DNA of 33,058 bases from Bacillota bacterium (GTDB taxonomy: Bacteria; Bacillota; UBA4882; UBA10575), in NCBI GenBank assembly GCA_012727895.1, contig JAAYGG010000090.1, positions 1-33,058 of the forward strand, read 5' to 3'. The notes under the pieces were generated by a model. That model was given only the letters and a program-made list of their open reading frames with translations, ran no database searches and was not told where the DNA came from. The position numbers and the translations under genes are program-made. Shown here piece by piece: positions 22,648-29,915 of the stretch. Within the stretch, counting starts at the first letter, position 1. Each line of letters starts with the position of its first letter.

Positions 22648-24087
22648 ATGGGTAAAAAGTCGGCCAAGAAAAAGGAGAAGCCGGGTGCCCGCGCAGATGC
22701 ACACGGGCGCGGGAAGGTTGCCACAAGCGGCAAGAAGAAAAAGCAACCGGCGGTTCTCACCGAAGAACAGATAAAAATGATTACGCAGAGGCGAAAAATC
22801 ACCAAGGCTATCCTGGAAAAGCAGAAGAGCCTGGAGAAGGAGAGAGAAAAGAAGAAGAAAGAGAAGGAAAAAGAGAAAAAGAAAAAAGCCGGGCACCCGG
22901 CGGCGATAGAAGATCTTTTCTCTGAAAAGAAAAAGACCAAGAAGAAGGATAAACACAAGGCAGAAGACCGGGAGAAAAAGGCAAAAAAAGAAGGGAAAAA
23001 AGAGAAGGAAAGCGGGGTAATTCTCCCGGCCTCTTGGGAGAAGTTGGAGGGCTATGTCCCACCGCAGCTTGAAAAGGTCGCTGATCGGGTTCTGGACCAT
23101 TATGATCTGAAACCCAAAAGCAGGGTGGTAGTGGCCACCAAGCCGCTGAAAGGCGGGGCCATCTGGCAGGTGACAACGGAGAAGGGCCGCCACTACAGCT
23201 TGAAACTCTTGCACCGGCGGCCGGAAAGAAGTCTCTTCAGTATCTGGGCGCAAGAGTATTTGGTGAAGAAGAAGGCCCGTGTCCCGGCTTTTCTCCCCAC
23301 AAAGGACGACCGGTTATATGTGGAGATGGGGAATAAGCTCTGGATCGTCTGCGAGTGGATCGAATCGCTGCGCGAGGCGACAAAGGATCTCAAAGGCGCC
23401 CAGGCTATCTGTTACGGCCTGGGAGAGTTTCACCGCCTCTCCCGCGGTTACCAGCCGCCGGCGGAAGCCGAATATTCATCAAGGCTAAGGCGGTGGCCTG
23501 ATTATTACGAAAAAATCATCACCAAGTTCGGCTGGTTCCGCCGGCTGGGCGAGGCCTATCGTGATACCCCCGCCGGGCCCGAGTTATTAAAGGCGCTGGC
23601 GGTCTTTGAAAAACAGGCCCACGAGGGTTTAGCCCGTTTGCAGCGTTCACCCTATGCCCGTTTGGCAGCGCGCGGCGAAAGCTATTGGGGCCTTGCCCAC
23701 CAGGACTACGGCTGGGGCAACGCCCAAATTGGCCCCGGCGGTGTCTGGATCATCGACCTTGACGGGGTCGTTTTCGATCTGCCCATTCGCGACCTGCGTA
23801 AATTAATCAGCAGTTGCATGGATGAGAAATGGGATCTCCAGTGGGTAAAAGGGATGATCAGCGCTTATCATAAGGCAAACCCGATCGAACCCGACCTCTA
23901 CGAGGTTTTCCTGATTGATCTGGCCATGCCGAACGAATTCTACCAGTTTATTAAGGAAGTGGTCTATGACCCGGTTACTTTTTTAAATGCCGGGACCAAA
24001 AATGAGTTGACCAGAATGATCCAGCGGGAAAAAAGCAAACGCTCGGTTCTAGCGGCGTTAAGCGACTGGAAGGTGGGAAAAGAATGA
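22648..24087 (+). CDS. CotS-like spore-coat kinase-fold protein with lysine-rich head
   Basis: The C-terminal ~350 residues have a CotS/aminoglycoside-phosphotransferase-type kinase fold: GGAIWQVTTEKGRHYSLKLLHR (ATP-binding beta strands with a Lys), then GLAHQDYGWGNAQI (HxDxxxxN catalytic loop) and WIIDLDGVVFD (metal-binding DxD). CotS proteins act in spore-coat assembly, and a CotSA-like glycosyltransferase overlaps the 3' end by four bases, as in the Bacillus cotSA-cotS pairing. The first ~120 residues are a run of Lys/Glu/Arg-rich repeats (KKKEKEKEKKKK-type), unusual in the family and encoded by a long purine tract; they may bind polyanions or dipicolinate-rich layers. The start is uncertain: ATG 22648 (AGGCAGGG upstream) is used, ATG 22612 is possible, and the frame is open from 22519. 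Confidence 0.8.
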   Translation: MGKKSAKKKEKPGARADAHGRGKVATSGKKKKQPAVLTEEQIKMITQRRKITKAILEKQKSLEKEREKKKKEKEKEKKKKAGHPAAIEDLFSEKKKTKKKDKHKAEDREKKAKKEGKKEKESGVILPASWEKLEGYVPPQLEKVADRVLDHYDLKPKSRVVVATKPLKGGAIWQVTTEKGRHYSLKLLHRRPERSLFSIWAQEYLVKKKARVPAFLPTKDDRLYVEMGNKLWIVCEWIESLREATKDLKGAQAICYGLGEFHRLSRGYQPPAEAEYSSRLRRWPDYYEKIITKFGWFRRLGEAYRDTPAGPELLKALAVFEKQAHEGLARLQRSPYARLAARGESYWGLAHQDYGWGNAQIGPGGVWIIDLDGVVFDLPIRDLRKLISSCMDEKWDLQWVKGMISAYHKANPIEPDLYEVFLIDLAMPNEFYQFIKEVVYDPVTFLNAGTKNELTRMIQREKSKRSVLAALSDWKVGKE

Positions 24088-25220
24088 ATGTCCTCATGAT
24101 TGCCACGGAAAAACTGCCGGTCCCGCCAGTGCGCGGCGGCGCCATCCAGGCCTATATCGCGGGGGTTACGCCAATCCTCGCCCGTCACCACCGGCTGACC
24201 ATCCTTGGGCGGACGGATCCGGCTCTCCCCAAACGGAACACGGAGGGGAATATCACCTATGAAAGGGTGGAGAGCGAGGGGTCGTTCAAGAAGTATAAAA
24301 AAGCGGTTGCCGCCTTTCTGAAGGGGAGATCCTATGATATAATCCATATTTTCAACCGTCCCCGGCTGGTGCTGCCGGTCGCGGAAGCGGTCCCGGGGGC
24401 CAGGATCATCCTGAGCATGCATAATGATATGTTTATCCCACGGAAGATCGATCCGGAAGAGGGCGCCGCGGTCATTGAGAAAGTGGAACGGATCATCACG
24501 GTCAGTAATTATGTGGGCCGCACCATCCAAGCCCTGTACCCCCAGGCTGCGGGGAAACTGCGGACCGTCTATTCAGGGGTCGACCTGAACAGGTTTTCCC
24601 CGGCTGTGACCGGGAAAGCCCGGGAGATCCGGGAGTCATTACGGAAAAAGCACAATTTAGAAGGGAAGAAGGTCATCCTCTTTGTCGGGCGCCTCTCGCC
24701 AAAGAAGGGCGCGGACATTCTCCTTGAGGCCGTGCAGATCCTGGCGAAGAAAGGTTACAAGCTCGGGCTGGTGCTGGTAGGGAGTAAATGGTACGGGGAG
24801 AGCAGGAGGACCGCCTATGTCGCCTACCTCCAGGCCCTGGCCCAACGTTCCCGGGTGCCGGTGGTAGCCACGGAATTTGTGGCACCGGAAGAGGTTCACC
24901 ACTGGTATTGGACGGGCGATATTTTCGTCTGTCCCTCCCAGTGGCAGGAACCCTTGGCGCGGGTCCTCTATGAAGCCATGGCTTGCGGGCTGCCCATTGT
25001 CACAACCAACCGGGGCGGGAACCCGGAAGTCATCAGCGGTAACGGGTTGGTGGTGGAGAACGCGGGGGACCCCGGGGAACTCGCAGAAAAGCTCGCTGTT
25101 CTCCTGGATGACCCGGTCTTATGCCAGCAAATGGGGGAGAAAGGCCGGGCTTTTGCTGAAAGAAAATTCGGCTGGGCGCGGGTGGCCAGGGAGATCCTGG
25201 TGGTCTGGGGCAACCCGTGA
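24084..25220 (+). CDS. GT4-family glycosyltransferase (CotSA-like)
   Basis: The 378-residue enzyme has the GT-B fold: N-terminal domain with PPVRGGAIQAYI and a donor-proximal HNDMF, then the C-terminal domain with VGRLSPKKGADILLEAV, and the nucleotide-sugar site QEPLARVLYEAMACGLPIVTTNRGGNPEVI (EX7E motif). It should transfer a sugar from a nucleotide donor, here probably onto a spore-coat component or surface glycan. The ATG overlaps the stop of the CotS-like gene (ATGA). B. subtilis CotSA and CotS form a comparable pair, so a coat role is the best guess. A terminator follows at 25341. Confidence 0.88.
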   Translation: MNVLMIATEKLPVPPVRGGAIQAYIAGVTPILARHHRLTILGRTDPALPKRNTEGNITYERVESEGSFKKYKKAVAAFLKGRSYDIIHIFNRPRLVLPVAEAVPGARIILSMHNDMFIPRKIDPEEGAAVIEKVERIITVSNYVGRTIQALYPQAAGKLRTVYSGVDLNRFSPAVTGKAREIRESLRKKHNLEGKKVILFVGRLSPKKGADILLEAVQILAKKGYKLGLVLVGSKWYGESRRTAYVAYLQALAQRSRVPVVATEFVAPEEVHHWYWTGDIFVCPSQWQEPLARVLYEAMACGLPIVTTNRGGNPEVISGNGLVVENAGDPGELAEKLAVLLDDPVLCQQMGEKGRAFAERKFGWARVAREILVVWGNP

Positions 25221-25239
25221 GTCTTGCCGTACCGGAATT

Positions 25240-25302
25240 GATTCCGGTTCCGTGTAGCTCGATTCCGGGTCCGTGCAAATCGATTCCGGTTCCACGAGGG
25301 CG
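25240..25302 (+). repeat. Three tandem 21-bp repeats
   Basis: GATTCCGG starts units at 25240, 25261 and 25282, exactly 21 bases apart; the unit reads about GATTCCGGTTCCGTGTAGCTC, with changes in the 3' part. A degenerate fourth (ATCCCGGTTCC) follows at 25314. They lie between the glycosyltransferase stop codon and its terminator. There are no spacers, so it is not a CRISPR. Confidence 0.75.
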
Positions 25303-25340
25303 CGCGCGCATAAATCCCGGTTCCGCGTCGGCTTTGCTAA

Positions 25341-25371
25341 AAAACCGCTTTTCCAGCGGTTTTCATTTTTT
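25341..25371 (+). terminator. Intrinsic terminator after the glycosyltransferase gene
   Basis: AAAACCGCT (25341-25349) pairs with AGCGGTTTT (25355-25363), five-base loop, followed by CATTTTTTT. Confidence 0.88.
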
Positions 25372-25463
25372 TGCCCGGGAAAATCCCCCTTTGGCTCGGA
25401 AAAACCGGCGGGTATACCCCATAGGATAGATAAATCAAAAATTCAAGGTCAAGGGAGATTACA

Positions 25464-26314
25464 ATGGAAATTACCGTCATTGGCTGTGGTTATGTGGGGC
25501 TGGTCACAGCGGCCTGCCTGGCGGGTTTTGGCCACACGGTCACCGGGGTGGAAAAAGACCCGGCCAAAGTCAGTGCTTTAAAAGAGGGAAAAATCCCTTT
25601 TTATGAAGAAGACCTGGCACCGCTGGTCGCCGATGGCCTGCAGAACAAAAGACTTTTTTTCCAGGAAAGAATCGATGAGAGTATTGGCCGGGCGGAAGTG
25701 GTCTTTATTGCCGTGGGCACCCCGTCCCTCCCAAACGGCGCGGCCGACCTGCGCCAAGTATTCAGGGTTGCGGAGGAGATCGCCCCTTATCTTAAAAAAT
25801 ACACGGTGATTGTGAATAAATCCACCGTTCCCGTGGGCACGGCAAAACGGGTGCAAGAGATTAGAAAGCCCGGATGGTGCGAAAAATCCGGGACGCCGCC
25901 GGCGGCTTGAAAGGGAAAACCATCGCCCTTTTGGGCATGGCCTTTAAACCGGGCGTTGACGATCTCCGGGAGTCGCCGGCGGTTGATATTGCCAAGCGGC
26001 TGCTGGCGGCCGGCGCCAAGCTTCAAGTTCACGACCCCATGGCATTGGAAAGGGTAAAAGAGGTCTTCGGGGCCAGGATAAACTGCTGCCAGGACCCGTA
26101 CGCAGCGGTCACCGGCGCCGGCGTCCTGGTGATTGCCACCGATTGGCCGGAATACCGGGAACTTGACCTGGCGACTGTCAAAAAACTGATGAATACGGGG
26201 GATACCCCGGTCCTGCTCGACCTGCGCAATATCTTTACCCCGCAAGAGGTGCGCGGTTACGGCTTCCGTTACCAGGGCGTGGGGAGAGGTTGGAAAGGTG
26301 ATCCGGAAAAATGA
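25464..26314 (+). pseudogene. UDP-glucose 6-dehydrogenase with the central third deleted and a frame change
   Basis: The first frame (25464-25910) encodes the NAD-binding N-terminal domain: EITVIGCGYVGLVTAACLA, VEKDPAKV, FIAVGTPS, NKSTVPVGTAKRVQEIRK, then an unrelated tail. A second frame (25874-26314) continues VRKIRDAAGGLKGKTIALLGMAFKPGVDDLRESPAVDIAKRLL, the UDP-binding C-terminal domain. In intact enzymes (about 430-450 residues) about 170 residues lie between these points, holding the dimer helix, the catalytic Lys and the active-site Cys; they are absent here. The frames differ (phase 0 then 2), so no single protein spans the join near 25870. The enzyme would normally make UDP-glucuronate, the substrate of the next gene's product. 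It may be a pseudogene, two independently made halves, or an assembly error. AAGGGAG precedes the first ATG. Confidence 0.85.
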
Positions 26315-27333
26315 CTTGGCAAGATAGACCCCCTACCGCCCTGCCAAAAGCCCTTGGTTTTTCCGGCAGGAAGATCTTGGTCACCGGCGGCGCCGGTTTT
26401 ATCGGGTCCCATCTTTGCGAGGCCTTGTTGGCACATGGGGCGGAAGTCATCAGCCTTGATAATTTCAGTGACAACTACCCGCCGGCCATAAAGAAGCGGA
26501 ATATCAGCGGGTTGTTGAAAGCGGCCGCCTTCTCTTCCTACCCCGGTGATATCAGGGATTACTCCCTGCTCGTAAGGATAAACCGGCGCCATGGTCTGAC
26601 CGATATCGTGCATCTTGCCGCCTTGGCCGGGGTTCGTAAATCCCTCCTGGACCCCCTCGAATATGTTGATGTGGACATCAAAGGCACAGTAAATCTTTTG
26701 GAATTTGCCGTAAAACACGGGATTCAGCGTTTTATCTTTGCCTCCTCCTCCTCTGTTTACGGCGCCGGCCCCCTGCCTTTCCGGGAGACGGACCGGGTGG
26801 ACCGGCCGGTTTCGCCTTATGCCGCTGCAAAACGGGCCGGGGAACTGTTCTGCCGGGTTTACCATGAACTTTACCGGCTCCCCGTGGCTTGCCTGCGCTT
26901 CTTTACCGTTTATGGCCCGCGGCAAAGGCCCGACATGGCTGTTCACTACTTTACCCGGCTGATTGCCCGGGGGCAAAAGGCGCCGGTCTATGGGTTTGGC
27001 AAAGTGAAAAGGGACTTTACCTACATCAGCGATGTGGTCGACGGGATCCTCCGCACCCTTCTGGTTCCCCTTGCCTACGACCTGTTTAACCTGGGCAGCG
27101 CCGAGGCCACCCCTGTCAACCGGTTGGTGGCGATGATCGGTAAGGAGTTGGGGAAAAAACCGCAGGTTACCCATTACCCGCTGCAGGCGGGGGATGTCCC
27201 GGCAACCCTGGCCGATCTGAGCCATTCCTATAATACTCTAGGTTATAAGCCAAAGGTTCCTTTGGCTGAGGGGATTAAAAGATTCGTCGCCTGGTTTCTC
27301 CGGGAAAGCGGGGAACCGGCCGGCCAGAACTGA
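26311..27333 (+). CDS. NAD-dependent epimerase, UDP-glucuronate 4-epimerase-like
   Basis: This 340-residue extended-SDR enzyme has the Rossmann motif TGGAGFIGSH, the catalytic Ser/Tyr/Lys set (ASSSSVYG; SPYAAAKRAGE, YxxxK) and the RFFTVYGPRQRPDMAV and DFTYISDVV segments typical of CapI/UDP-glucuronate 4-epimerases. It should interconvert UDP-glucuronate and UDP-galacturonate for capsule, coat or wall polysaccharides. An ~18-residue polar extension precedes the fold. Its ATG overlaps the stop of the broken UDP-glucose dehydrogenase (ATGA), so the pair was built as an operon; without an intact dehydrogenase here, its substrate must come from another locus. UDP-glucose 4-epimerase activity cannot be excluded. 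Confidence 0.85.
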   Translation: MTWQDRPPTALPKALGFSGRKILVTGGAGFIGSHLCEALLAHGAEVISLDNFSDNYPPAIKKRNISGLLKAAAFSSYPGDIRDYSLLVRINRRHGLTDIVHLAALAGVRKSLLDPLEYVDVDIKGTVNLLEFAVKHGIQRFIFASSSSVYGAGPLPFRETDRVDRPVSPYAAAKRAGELFCRVYHELYRLPVACLRFFTVYGPRQRPDMAVHYFTRLIARGQKAPVYGFGKVKRDFTYISDVVDGILRTLLVPLAYDLFNLGSAEATPVNRLVAMIGKELGKKPQVTHYPLQAGDVPATLADLSHSYNTLGYKPKVPLAEGIKRFVAWFLRESGEPAGQN

Positions 27334-27381
27334 CGTGCCAGCGGTTATCCTGCGGAGTGGGGACGGATACCAAATTACCTG

Positions 27382-27409
27382 TTGAGAAATGGCGAATCTG
27401 ATCTATAAT
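27382..27409 (+). promoter_or_regulatory. Promoter upstream of yjbQ
   Basis: TTGAGA (27382-27387), 16-base spacer, TATAAT (27404-27409). The leader to the yjbQ-like gene is about 180 bases; I see no known RNA in it. Confidence 0.6.
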
Positions 27410-27596
27410 ATATCTTAACAATATATTTTAAACGAGCCGGTTCTGTGCCAACGTCCCGGTTATTCGCGCATGTGTTACCACTGGTGGGCCCGGCGCTTTT
27501 TCCAGAGAGCGCATTTGCACCGGTACGCGCACGGGCGTTCTATTGCCGGGGACAAACCCATCTCTGAAAACGGCTAAAGAAAGTAAGAAAAAGGGG

Positions 27597-28004
27597 ATGA
27601 TTAAGATCTGGCATGAGTTGAGTTTTTCCACAAGAAGGCAGGTGGATTTTTATGAGATCACCGGCGCCCTGCGGGAGGACCTTCGCCGGAGCAATGTCAA
27701 AAACGGGGTGGGATATTTGCTTGTCCCGCACACCACCGCCGGTTTGACCATTAATGAGAACGCTGATCCCGATGTGATCCATGACTTGATTGTTGCCCTT
27801 GACCGGCTGGCGCCCGCCTCCGGCGGGTACCGGCATATGGAGGGGAACTCGCCTGCGCATATAAAAGCCTCTTTAATGGGGCCTTCACTGACGCTGCCGG
27901 TTGTCGACGGCGACCTCCGCCTGGGGACATGGCAAGGGGTTTTCCTCTGTGAATTTGACGGGCCCCGCCGCCGCCGTTTATTCGTCAAATGGCTGGAATG
28001 CTAG
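27597..28004 (+). CDS. yjbQ: YjbQ/UPF0047 family protein
   Basis: The 135-residue protein (IKIWHELSFSTRRQVDFYEIT...) has the family hallmarks HTTAGLTINENADPDV, GNSPAHIKASLMG and LGTWQGVFLCEFDGPRRRR. The conserved His and Glu residues form a metal-dependent site; some members show weak thiamine-phosphate-synthase activity and the true role is unsettled. The start is taken at ATG 27597 because family similarity begins there. Oddly, the purine run AAAAAGGGG abuts that ATG with no spacer, so a TTG at 27543 or a poorly translated start remains possible. It is not clearly linked in function to its neighbours. Confidence 0.85.
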   Translation: MIKIWHELSFSTRRQVDFYEITGALREDLRRSNVKNGVGYLLVPHTTAGLTINENADPDVIHDLIVALDRLAPASGGYRHMEGNSPAHIKASLMGPSLTLPVVDGDLRLGTWQGVFLCEFDGPRRRRLFVKWLEC

Positions 28005-28109
28005 GACAAATATTTACATATCCCGTCCTGGCACAGGCAGAACCGGGACTGGATAAATAAGCCTTGCCGCAAGGATAAAGGGGAAAAAGAAAAAAGGAGG
28101 AAAAAGGTT

Positions 28110-28601
28110 TTGGGGAGGGAGAACGGGTACATGCGGGCCGAAGCCCGTGTGACCGCAGTAGAGAAGAATACCGTCCGGGTCCGTTTTCGCCGCACGTCCG
28201 CATGCGCCGGCTCTTGTAAGAACTGCGGGGCCTGCGGCGTGTTGGCCAATCTTGAGACCGAGGTTTCCCTCCCCGCTCCTCCAGGGCGCCGCCTGCAGCC
28301 GGGTGACCGGGTCTTGGTAGCGATGGCGAGCTCCGGTTTTCTCCGGGCCGCCTTCTTGCTCTACCTGGTCCCGCTGGTTTTCTTCTTTGGCGGGTACGCG
28401 GTGGGCGACCGTCTTTTCGCCCGCCTGGGCCTTTCCGGGCTGGGGGAGGCCGGAGGGGCGCTGGCCGGTTTTACCCTGATGGCTTTGGCATTCCTTTTCA
28501 TCCGGAGGCTCGACCGCCGCTTGGCGGGTACCGGCCGCTACCGGTTGGAGATCATCGATGACAGGGAGAAACAGGGAGAGAAGGAAAGATTTCTTAACTG
28601 A
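28110..28601 (+). CDS. RseC/MucC-like membrane protein (SoxR-reducing family)
   Basis: The 163-residue protein has an N-terminal cytoplasmic beta domain with the four-cysteine motif CAGSCKNCGACG (C-x3-C-x2-C-x2-C), probably an Fe-S site, followed by two membrane helices (AAFLLYLVPLVFFFGGYAV and AGFTLMALAFLFI) and a short basic tail. RseC proteins accompany Rnf electron-transport complexes or SoxR reduction; no rnf genes are in this window. Two start sites are possible: TTG 28110, nine bases after the strong AAAAAAGGAGG, and ATG 28131, after GGGGAGGG. I list the longer form. Confidence 0.85.
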   Translation: MGRENGYMRAEARVTAVEKNTVRVRFRRTSACAGSCKNCGACGVLANLETEVSLPAPPGRRLQPGDRVLVAMASSGFLRAAFLLYLVPLVFFFGGYAVGDRLFARLGLSGLGEAGGALAGFTLMALAFLFIRRLDRRLAGTGRYRLEIIDDREKQGEKERFLN

Positions 28602-28696
28602 AAAAAGAAAATCTCAAGTAAATAGCCGTAAGCATCTGGAACTCCAGAAATTTGCCGGTATTTTCCTCTGGCGCCGGTGAGTTTTTTGTGATAAAT

Positions 28697-28712
28697 TTGA
28701 CATCGATGACAA
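28697..28712. promoter_or_regulatory. Palindromic LacI-type operator
   Basis: TTGACATCGATGACAA is a 16-bp palindrome, perfect except for one symmetric pair, centred on CG as LacI-family sites are. It ends about 8 bases before the ribosome-binding site (GGAGG) of the LacI-type regulator gene, a position suited to autoregulation. Confidence 0.65.
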
Positions 28713-28731
28713 CTCTCTCCGGAGGGATAAG

Positions 28732-29799
28732 ATGGCGACCATTTACGATGTGGCCAAAAAAGCCGGCGTTTCTCCAAAGACAGTTTCCCGGGTGATCAAC
28801 GGCAGCCGGCATGTGCGGGAGGAGACAAAAAACAAGGTTCTGGAGGCCATCCGCGAGCTTGATTATTATCCCCATGCCATCGCCAAAAGCCTTAAAAAGA
28901 AGATCACCCGTAATGTCGGCTATGTTGTGCCCTACGGTTCGGATTTTGTTTTTCGCGACCCGGGCCAGTTGGAACAGTTAAAAGGCGCCCATAACGTCCT
29001 CACCGGCGAGGACTATAACTTGATCCTTTCCGTCCCCAATAACGGCAGGGAAGCGCTTTTTGAAGTCAACCGCCTCCTGAAGCACAGGGAAGTGGACGGG
29101 TTAATCCTCTACGCCATGGAGGGAGTAGAGACCCTGGCCAAGGATTTTGAGGAAAAGGGCTTGCCCTATGTTTCCTTGGGAAAATGCTACCCGGAGCAGG
29201 AGTATAATTTTGTCGAGATCGACTCCCCTTCCGGCGGGTATTTGGCCACCAAATACCTGCTCAGCCTGGGACACCGCAGGATTGGGTTTATCACTGAACC
29301 GGCGCGGTTTTTAGCTCCAGCCAAAGAAAGCATGATTATGGGCTGTATGAAAGCCTATGCGGAGGAGGGTTTGGAATTCCCCCACCACCTGGTCTTGGAA
29401 GGGGATTACACCGTGAGCTTTGCCGAGCAGGCAACCGGGTGGTTTCTCAGTAAGGACCCCCGCCCGACGGCGCTCTTCTGCGCCAGCGACCCAATGGCCT
29501 GGGGGCTGATGCGCGGGCTCCGCAAAAAGGGGTTGACCCCCGGCGTGGAGATTGATCTTTTGGCCGGGGATGATCTCCCTTTCACCCGGGTTCTGGAACC
29601 GGAACTCAGCGCCGTCAATTCCAGACTCCATGAACTCGGCGCCGAAGCCGCCGAGATGCTCCTGGTTATCCTGCGCAAGAAACAGGAGACCGGAACCAGG
29701 ACAAAGATCCCCGGGCGCTACCTCCGGAGCGAACTGGTGATCAGGGGGACGACCACCGGCCGGTCCGTTCAAAGGGAAACCGCCGGCTTCCACCGGTGA
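28732..29799 (+). CDS. LacI-family transcriptional regulator
   Basis: The 355-residue regulator has the LacI helix-turn-helix at residues 1-50 (TIYDVAKKAGVSPKTVSRVIN; hinge YYPHAIAKSLKKK) and a C-terminal sugar-binding domain (~60-340; VDGLILYAMEG, GYLATKYLLSLGHRRIGFI, TALFCASDPMAWGLMRGL). The ATG is six bases after GGAGG. It lies directly upstream of cellobiose phosphorylase in the same orientation, with 116 bases between, so it very likely controls that gene in response to cellobiose, glucose or a phosphorylated product. The palindrome at 28697 suggests autoregulation. I do not see a matching palindrome before the phosphorylase gene, so the two may share one transcript. Confidence 0.92.
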   Translation: MATIYDVAKKAGVSPKTVSRVINGSRHVREETKNKVLEAIRELDYYPHAIAKSLKKKITRNVGYVVPYGSDFVFRDPGQLEQLKGAHNVLTGEDYNLILSVPNNGREALFEVNRLLKHREVDGLILYAMEGVETLAKDFEEKGLPYVSLGKCYPEQEYNFVEIDSPSGGYLATKYLLSLGHRRIGFITEPARFLAPAKESMIMGCMKAYAEEGLEFPHHLVLEGDYTVSFAEQATGWFLSKDPRPTALFCASDPMAWGLMRGLRKKGLTPGVEIDLLAGDDLPFTRVLEPELSAVNSRLHELGAEAAEMLLVILRKKQETGTRTKIPGRYLRSELVIRGTTTGRSVQRETAGFHR

Positions 29800-29915
29800 T
29801 CCTATTGTGTGCCTGTACCGCCCGGGCTCGCGCCCCCGGACTCCGGGGAAAGGGCAACGGGCGAAAACCCCCTTTTTCCCGGGGAATAAATACATAAAAG
29901 AAAGGAGATTGCCCC

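Noticed and set aside
25240-25324. Possible CRISPR array
   Set aside because: Units are contiguous, with no unique spacers, and only three copies are regular; no cas genes are present.
25217-25429. Small open frame with heptad repeats after the glycosyltransferase gene
   Set aside because: It begins at the stop codon of the previous gene without a ribosome-binding site and reads through a strong terminator; the repeats are better treated as DNA repeats.
26269-27225. Long minus-strand open frame opposite the epimerase gene
   Set aside because: A shadow of high-G+C coding sequence; no recognisable domain and no initiation signal.
27410-27596. Possible tRNA or known riboswitch in the yjbQ leader
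   Set aside because: GC-rich short inverted repeats are present but no cloverleaf with a T-loop GTTCRA signature, and no TPP-type core motifs.
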